Assembly: GCA_003427395.1 (NCBI GenBank)
Contig: BFEA01000536.1
Span: forward strand, 889,270-909,526
Length of the DNA: 20,257 bases
Reading direction: 5' to 3'
Source of the DNA: Chara braunii
Lineage: Eukaryota; Streptophyta; Charophyceae; Charales; Characeae
The notes beneath the pieces are model-generated. The model did no database searches. It had not been told where the DNA came from and saw only the letters and a list, made by a program, of their open reading frames with translations. Numbering within the stretch: position 1 is the first letter of the stretch; each line of letters begins with the position of its first letter. Shown piece after piece: positions 15,601-20,257 of this stretch. The position numbers and the translations under genes were made by a program.

Positions 15601-17117
15601 AATGATAGGGGCTTGTCCAACTCTTCTGCTTGTTCTGCCGATATCGTTTGTTCCAAATATTGTAACATTCTTTGTCTTGCTTCCAATGTGCTGCTTGGGG
15701 TAGGTGTTTGGGTCTTGGTCTGATATAATTCTTGGTAGAATTCTTTAGCAATTCCCATAATCACTTCACTAGTTTCCGTCGTCACTTCCGGGTTGCTGAG
15801 GGTTTTCAGTTTCTCTATTGTGGCTGCTTTTGTATTCGCCTTGATTTGGGCAAAGAAGTGCTTCGACATCGATTCGTTGAGTTCATATTCACACATTCTG
15901 GCTCTTACTTGCAGACCTTTTAGCTCCCACCACTTCCACATAGCCAACTCTTCCCGTGCTTTCTCAACTATGCCTGCATATAGTGCTGAGGACGGGTTGT
16001 CCCTCAGGTTGTATTCCGCTATCTTCAACGCCTTCTCCAGGCTTTGCTTCCTCTGCTTCCTTATAGAGGTCAGTTTTCTTGACATGCCGGCTGCTGCCTT
16101 CACGAGTAAAGAGTAGCTCTCTATGAACCACTCCCACCGGTCATGGGCAGGTAGGCGGCTCATACACCTCTCGCTCCAATATTCTTGTATCCCTTCTTGG
16201 AAAGTTTGACCAAGCAAGAGGGAATTGTTCAATTTGTGAAAGTTAGCCCCTTTCCTTACTCGTTGCTCAAAGCAGATAGTGAGCTCGATGGTTTTGTGGT
16301 CCAGTCCTGGGTAGGGTGATAAGGGCAGGATCTCCGCCTCTTTCACCGCCCCCATCATTGTACCTGATACCAGGAAATAGTCTATCCACGAGAAGGTTGT
16401 GTGATGCACATGGTTCTTCTTGACCAGTGAGAAAGCTCTCGACGTGGGGTGGAAAATTCTAAAGGGATCTAGTAGGCCATGATCTACCATCAACCTCTGG
16501 ACAGGTAAGGCCTCTTGTGAGTTGTATGTGTTGGAAGATCTGGATATGCGGTCTGATACCGGGTCTAGGGTTGCATTCTAGTCACCCGCCACTATGCACG
16601 ACGTCAGAGATGGGATCCTGGTCCCCATCTCTAACAGAAAGGATGTTCTTTCAAATGTGTTATTTGGGGCATAGATGTTGAGAAAAAAGAACTCGTTGTC
16701 CTTCCACTTAAGATGCATAGAACACCATCTGCCCTCATTGAGGTCCGCTTCCTTGTTTAGAACACTTCCTGCCACTTAAAAACGTGAGGAGTTGGGGATC
16801 AAGATTGTTGTGCCCTTCGTACTCGAGACGTTATCTGCCGCCCATATTTCATCTTTGATGCCTCCCAGCTTCCTTGTCACGAATTTTTTGATTCTGTTGT
16901 GTTCTGTCGAAAATGATAGATGGGTTTTTTGCAGCATTATCACGTCAGCTGGTGTTTTGTTTTTAACTGTTAATCCTTGGGCTATGTCATTCCATTTTTC
17001 TTCTTTATCTATGACATTTGCCAATCCATTCACGTTCCAACACCGAATGATGATCCCTTGATCTTTCCAGTCCCTATGGCGCTCCCTCGTGTTTGCCATC
17101 TTCTTGAACCCCTCCAT
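12663..17117 (-). pseudogene. LINE A ORF2: endonuclease, reverse transcriptase, zinc finger
   Basis: One reading frame of 1485 codons, broken by TAA at 16776-16778 and TAG at 16578-16580. The endonuclease shows IIIRCWNVNGLANVI, ADVIMLQKTHL (Lys where the catalytic Glu of QET is expected), LNIYAPN, IVAGD-stop-N (the GDxN motif hit by the TAG), SWIDYFLVS and LDHK. The RT shows KKGDKEDIKNYRPISLL, ILLFDFEKAYDQVNW, RQGDPLAPSIFLFVMEA and the catalytic ILFADDMTVL (FADD at 14997-15008). The stretch just before VVTLLYKKGD, where relatives carry a GK(A/S)PGPDG block and a further 40 or so residues, is absent. Near the C-terminus CKVC and a later HC form the zinc finger common in plant L1 elements. Thirteen ambiguous bases fall here (13135-13420). 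The start is the first ATG after two in-frame TAGs; the true start may be upstream. Confidence 0.93.
13135..13420. other. Cluster of 13 ambiguous bases
   Basis: All N characters of the window lie here, within the LINE A ORF2 C-terminal region. Probably collapsed or low-quality repeat assembly; residues there are uncertain. Confidence 0.95.
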
Positions 17118-17168
17118 CCTCCAGGTACTACCGGGCTAGATCAGGTTAGCATCGTCCCAAGGAACAGC

Positions 17169-18077
17169 CTACGAAGGCGCACTCCCCCCCCTGTCCATAT
17201 CCAACGGCCCCTCCCCTTCTTGGGAACCTGTCGTGGACTGTCCTAAGCTTGTCATCCTATCCATATCCTGTCGGGAGACCTCAAACAAGTCTTCGCCGTC
17301 ATCATTGTTTGAGACTATCCCACCCACCTGGTCCTCTTCTTCCTTCTCGTCATCCGAATGCCATTCCAGCGCCTCGTCGTCAGATCCGTCACTCCTGTAA
17401 AACCTGTCCCAATCCACCGGGTATGCTCTCGCATCCAGGTCTCCATCACCCTCCAACATTCCTGGAGCAACCAGCAGAGCCAATGAGACTGCAGGCAGCT
17501 CTGCCGGCAGACTCGAGCCCGCTAAGACACTATATGGCACTGCTGTGACCGTCCTCCAGGGTCTCCATTTCATCCCTGATCTCAACTTTGTCGTGTTCGA
17601 CAGCTTGACGATCAGCGGTGAGAAGGCTTGAGGTGAATGTCTTCCTTGTTCTGAGTGCTGCGAAGCTGAACCCTCGTGCTCTGGTTGGGGATATGCGTCC
17701 TCCTGATCGGAGTTGCATGGCATGGAGTCGTACACCCCCAATGGGTACTCCGTGGATATCTTTTCGCGGAGTGTGGCAGCCACGTTTTGCCCTTCCTCAA
17801 AACACAGGATCTGGAACGACACATCTGTTGCAATCTGCCACTCCTCAAATTTTTCCACATACCTTGCAACAATCAATGGGCGAATATTCATCAGTGTCAA
17901 TCTTGACGACCTGGCAGTCTCCACCACCAGAGGAGCCTGGTCCTTGGCTATGTGTGTGATCGTTGTGAATTCTGTTGAGTATTCCTCGTTCAGTTTTTTC
18001 AGCTTGTCCGTTTGTGCAATTACCATTGCCGCTTCCTTTTCCAGCTGTGTGCGCGCTGGGTCATCCTCAGCGTCCAT
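17169..18077 (-). pseudogene. LINE A middle segment, 302 codons, unknown function
   Basis: Starts MDAEDDPARTQLEKEAAMVI immediately after the ORF1 stop: TAG at 18078-18080 abuts the ATG at 18075-18077. The N-terminal 90 residues are charged and helix-prone (LKKLNEEYSTEFTTITHIAK). The C-terminal half is acidic (DWDRFYRSDGSDDEALEW, DDEKEEEDQ). It ends in GGSAPS with TAG at 17169-17171. It is in the same frame as the endonuclease ORF; the 51 bp between them contain one more TAG (17136-17138). So it may be an N-terminal extension of ORF2 cut by nonsense mutations, or a separate ORF. I recognise no domain. Classical plant L1 elements have no such segment between ORF1 and the endonuclease. Confidence 0.6.
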
Positions 18078-19940
18078 CTAAGACATATCCGGATTCTTCT
18101 TCTTCTGATTTTTCCCTGACCTCCATTTCTTAGGGCGCAGATCTTGGAAGTCGTCCTTAGACTCTGGAACAGTTCTATCTCTGTCCTTCACCCCCTGTTC
18201 CTTGCTCTCTTCTTTTCAGCATATCTGAATATTGTGTATTCTGATAATTCTTCCGCCTTAACCTTCCTGAGGACGTCAAATTGGTTATTAGGTTTCCTTG
18301 ATTCCCCCAACCCCTTCTTACCACTTCTCTGAGATCTTTCTGCATGCTTGAGACAAGCTGCAGGCATATCAAAAGCATGCTCCCTCTCCCTCTTCACCTT
18401 CTCCACATAATCCCTGAGCCACTGCAGAGACCTGTGAAGATCCTCCTCACTATCTGTCACTGTGTTGTCCCCTTCGCCTTTGCTCCCCTCTCTTGTTTTC
18501 TCGGACCCTGTTCCTCTCGAATCTGTTCTCATTTCCTCTCCTTCCTTGTCTGCAGGAAGGCTTACCACCTCCTCTTTCCTGTCCGCATCCACTGCCTTCC
18601 GCCTCTTTGGCCCCTCTTCCTGGATCCCTTGTGTCTTTCCATTTTCCATCGTCCTTTTGTTCTCTGCTTGAGCCCCTGTTCTGGTTTGAACTGTTGTTTG
18701 TTCCATCTTTGTCAGCATGCTTCTGAAACTCGTCGACTCCTTGCTAAATTCCAGTATTGCTTGTTCTCTTACTGCTTCCAGATCCCATAGCAAGTCTTCT
18801 CTGTCTTTCTCTTCCTTTCTCTGTCTTTCTCTTCCTTGATAACCCATGAATCAATCAGTGGGTCAGTGGTGATTTTCGACGGGTTGCCCGATACTTTCCC
18901 TGTGGCTCTTTTTTGCCATCTGCTGTCAGCCGGGGGGAAGACGTTGTTTTTTTTTACTACCGGCTCCTGGTCGGCATAATGCCAGACCCAGTCCGGATCC
19001 TCCAAGTTGTCGTCAAACACCCACCCGTTGTAGTTGCTGTCCGGAATGAACCATATTCCCAGGGCATCCTCCACCTCTACTAACATGTTATGGAGGAGTT
19101 TTCGTTCCTTCGGTTGATTCGGGTATTTGGGGCAGTTCGGGTCTGTTCCCATGTGTCCCCTTTCTCTGCAGCGAAAGCAGATCGTGGAGGATTTGGTCGA
19201 CGCTTTGACTTCTACCAATCTGCTTTCAATCTGAAATTTCCAGGTGTGTGGGAAGACCGGGGGGTTGTCCGTCTTCACCTCAAGCACTGCCGTCATGGAT
19301 CCGCAGTGTGGAGCCAGAAAATCCGATGTAGGGAGTACCCATTTTAGTATCGTATTCGCTGGGTATTGCCTTTCCAATCGGTCCACCAGCAAACCGTGCA
19401 GACCCGGTTGCACATTGTCAAATTGCTCCCTGAAGTTTTCTTTTAACAGTGTCTGTTTGTACGAGACTGCGAATACCTGGTTCTGTCTCTGGGAAGACAG
19501 TTTTTTCCATTTGTTGATCGTGCACACAAAGTCGTGGCAGTTCCTGGACTGTAACTCTGCCACCGCTTTTGCATGTTCCTCTCGTATAAACAGTGCCATG
19601 ATGTTGTTCCGACCCAGAATCGTTTCAGTTCTTTCTTGATTACTTATATAATCCATTCCCTTTTCTCGGGTGGTTGAAGGTTTGCTCCATTCCGTGCAAA
19701 ATTGAAGACCACGCCATGCCTTTCGTGTAAGTCATCCAATTCTGCCACCTTTTCTTCTGGATACTTCCAACTAATAATCTCTTCTTCTTTGCCTTCCACC
19801 TTTTGGATTTCTGTGATTTGTTCCCCTTACACTTTGGTTTTCTCTATCAGGAATTTGAGTGCTTCATTGTTGATGGCATTGCTGCATTTTCCCCCAGTAC
19901 CTTGACTAAGCGTGGCCGTGTTTTGGAGTGGGGATGCCAT
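18078..19940 (-). pseudogene. LINE A ORF1 (gag-like, CCHC knuckle), frameshifted
   Basis: The best start is ATG at 19938-19940: MASPLQNTATLSQGTGGKCS then LKFLIEKTKV, a TAA at 19827-19829, and IISWKYPEEKVAELDDLHER in the same frame. A frame break near 19650 leads to NNIMALFIREEHAKAVAELQ and ILKWVLPTSDFLAPHCGSM. The nucleic-acid-binding knuckle is CFRCRERGHMGTDPNC. A 20-bp tandem duplication at 18798-18837 then shifts the frame to DLLWDLEAVREQAILEFSKE and a highly charged tail. A last break near 18200 leads to DRDRTVPESKDDFQDLRPKK and QKKKNPDMS with TAG at 18078. Without the breaks it would be about 610 residues. In L1 elements ORF1 protein binds element RNA and acts as a chaperone. The frame joins are my inference from composition and continuity. 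Confidence 0.8.
18798..18837. repeat. Perfect 20-bp tandem duplication in LINE A ORF1
   Basis: TCTCTGTCTTTCTCTTCCTT occurs twice with no spacer. Twenty is not a multiple of three, so it breaks the ORF1 frame at this point, just where the two ORF1 frames overlap. Confidence 0.95.
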
Positions 19941-20257
19941 TCTTATGGCTGGTCGAAATCAGACCTGCCCTGTATTCTATCCTCTATCCTTTCCGTTCGC
20001 TTCTGGTTCTAGTGAGAGCCTCGGTTGAAGACTGGGGGTGGACAATCCCACAGGCCCAGGAAAGGAGAAGTCGGCATAGGACCGCGATCAGAACGAACAG
20101 GAGACAGGATGAGAATGGGGGTCGGAATCGGGATGGAGTAGGGATCGGGATCGGGATAGGTATGGGGGACAGGATCAGAGATTGGGATAAAACACCTTGG
20201 GACACGCTGGGTGGGATGGCGTCGGATCGAGGTCGGGGTGGGATGGGATGCCGTCGG
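19941..20257. other. Upstream of LINE A ORF1; GGGATC-rich repeat
   Basis: Possible LINE A 5' UTR. Degenerate hexamers of GGGATC/GGGATA/GGAATC run on the plus strand from about 20116 to 20165, with further GTCGG repeats at the edge. G-rich on the plus strand and therefore C-rich in LINE orientation. No further methyltransferase exon is seen. Confidence 0.45.

Larger units (their letters stand above)
12171..19990 (-). mobile_element. LINE A: near full-length L1-like LINE, antisense
   Basis: A non-LTR retrotransposon reading leftward: ORF1 with a CCHC-type knuckle (from 19940), a middle ORF segment (from 18077), an endonuclease-RT-zinc-finger ORF2 (17117-12663), a 3' UTR of about 490 bp and an A-rich tail seen as T-rich sequence at 12171-12216. 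The endonuclease type, the order and the C-terminal Cys/His finger place it in the L1 superfamily. It is dead: ORF1 has one stop and three frame breaks, and ORF2 has two nonsense codons and an RT deletion. The 5' end is not resolved; 19941-20257 may include its 5' UTR. No matching target-site duplication was found within the window. Confidence 0.93.

Noticed and set aside
12799-16116. Plus-strand frames of 60-226 residues opposite LINE A
   Set aside because: Shadow frames of ORF2; the minus strand carries the conserved RT and endonuclease motifs.
16578-19829. Reassigned TAG/TAA codons (as glutamine in some green algae) to explain in-frame stops in LINE A
   Set aside because: The TAG at 16578 replaces the hydrophobic or aromatic residue of the GDxN endonuclease motif, where Trp (TGG to TAG) is a simpler source than Gln. 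ORF1 also has frameshifts, so ordinary decay explains the stops.

Overview
This is a eukaryotic nuclear window, most likely from a green plant or streptophyte alga. The evidence is a plant-type telomere motif (CCTAAACCCTAACCC), an L1-type LINE with a plant-style C-terminal zinc finger, a spliced gene with kilobase-scale introns, and very many microsatellites. A Chara-like alga would fit, but nothing here proves the species.

The only host gene I can support is a split plus-strand gene for a MidA/NDUFAF7-type methyltransferase, the assembly factor of mitochondrial complex I. Four internal exons were found by reading conserved family motifs between splice sites: 981-1248, 3051-3109, 8486-8538 and 11725-11959. 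Their phases join exactly (1, 0, 2, and 0 after the last). The exons upstream of 981 and downstream of 11959 lie outside the window. About 97 percent of the window is therefore intron, and most recognisable intron sequence is repeat.

Layout: 1-980 is the upstream intron, with a (TC)n tract and a diverged 201-bp duplication. Intron A (1249-3050) holds a 109-bp TA-flanked foldback MITE, a 266-bp element with CTAGGCTACCAG inverted ends, a 61-bp minisatellite and an antisense hammerhead-ribozyme relic. Intron B (3110-8485) begins with a non-canonical GC donor. It holds the 5' half of a LINE in sense orientation, and that LINE's ORF1 is broken by a reverse-oriented U6 snRNA retrocopy with a 27-bp target-site duplication. 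It also holds second copies of both small elements, a second hammerhead relic, long microsatellites and a tRNA-like SINE candidate. Intron C (8539-11724) holds a U2 snRNA retrocopy with an 18-bp duplication, U6-like fragments, a cluster of tRNA-like repeats and a third copy of the TA MITE. Intron D (11960 to beyond the window) holds a solo LINE 3' end and then an almost full-length antisense L1-like LINE (12171 to about 19.9 kb).

The large LINE has a CCHC-type ORF1 broken by frameshifts, an unusual 302-codon segment between ORF1 and the endonuclease, and an endonuclease-RT-zinc-finger ORF2. ORF2 has two internal stop codons and appears to lack the first RT motif. LINE machinery is the likely source of the snRNA retrocopies. 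No functional mobile element is evident. The most unusual material is the pair of hammerhead relics, the snRNA retrocopies with clean duplications, and the way antisense T-rich retro-tails sit just downstream of three of the four splice donors.
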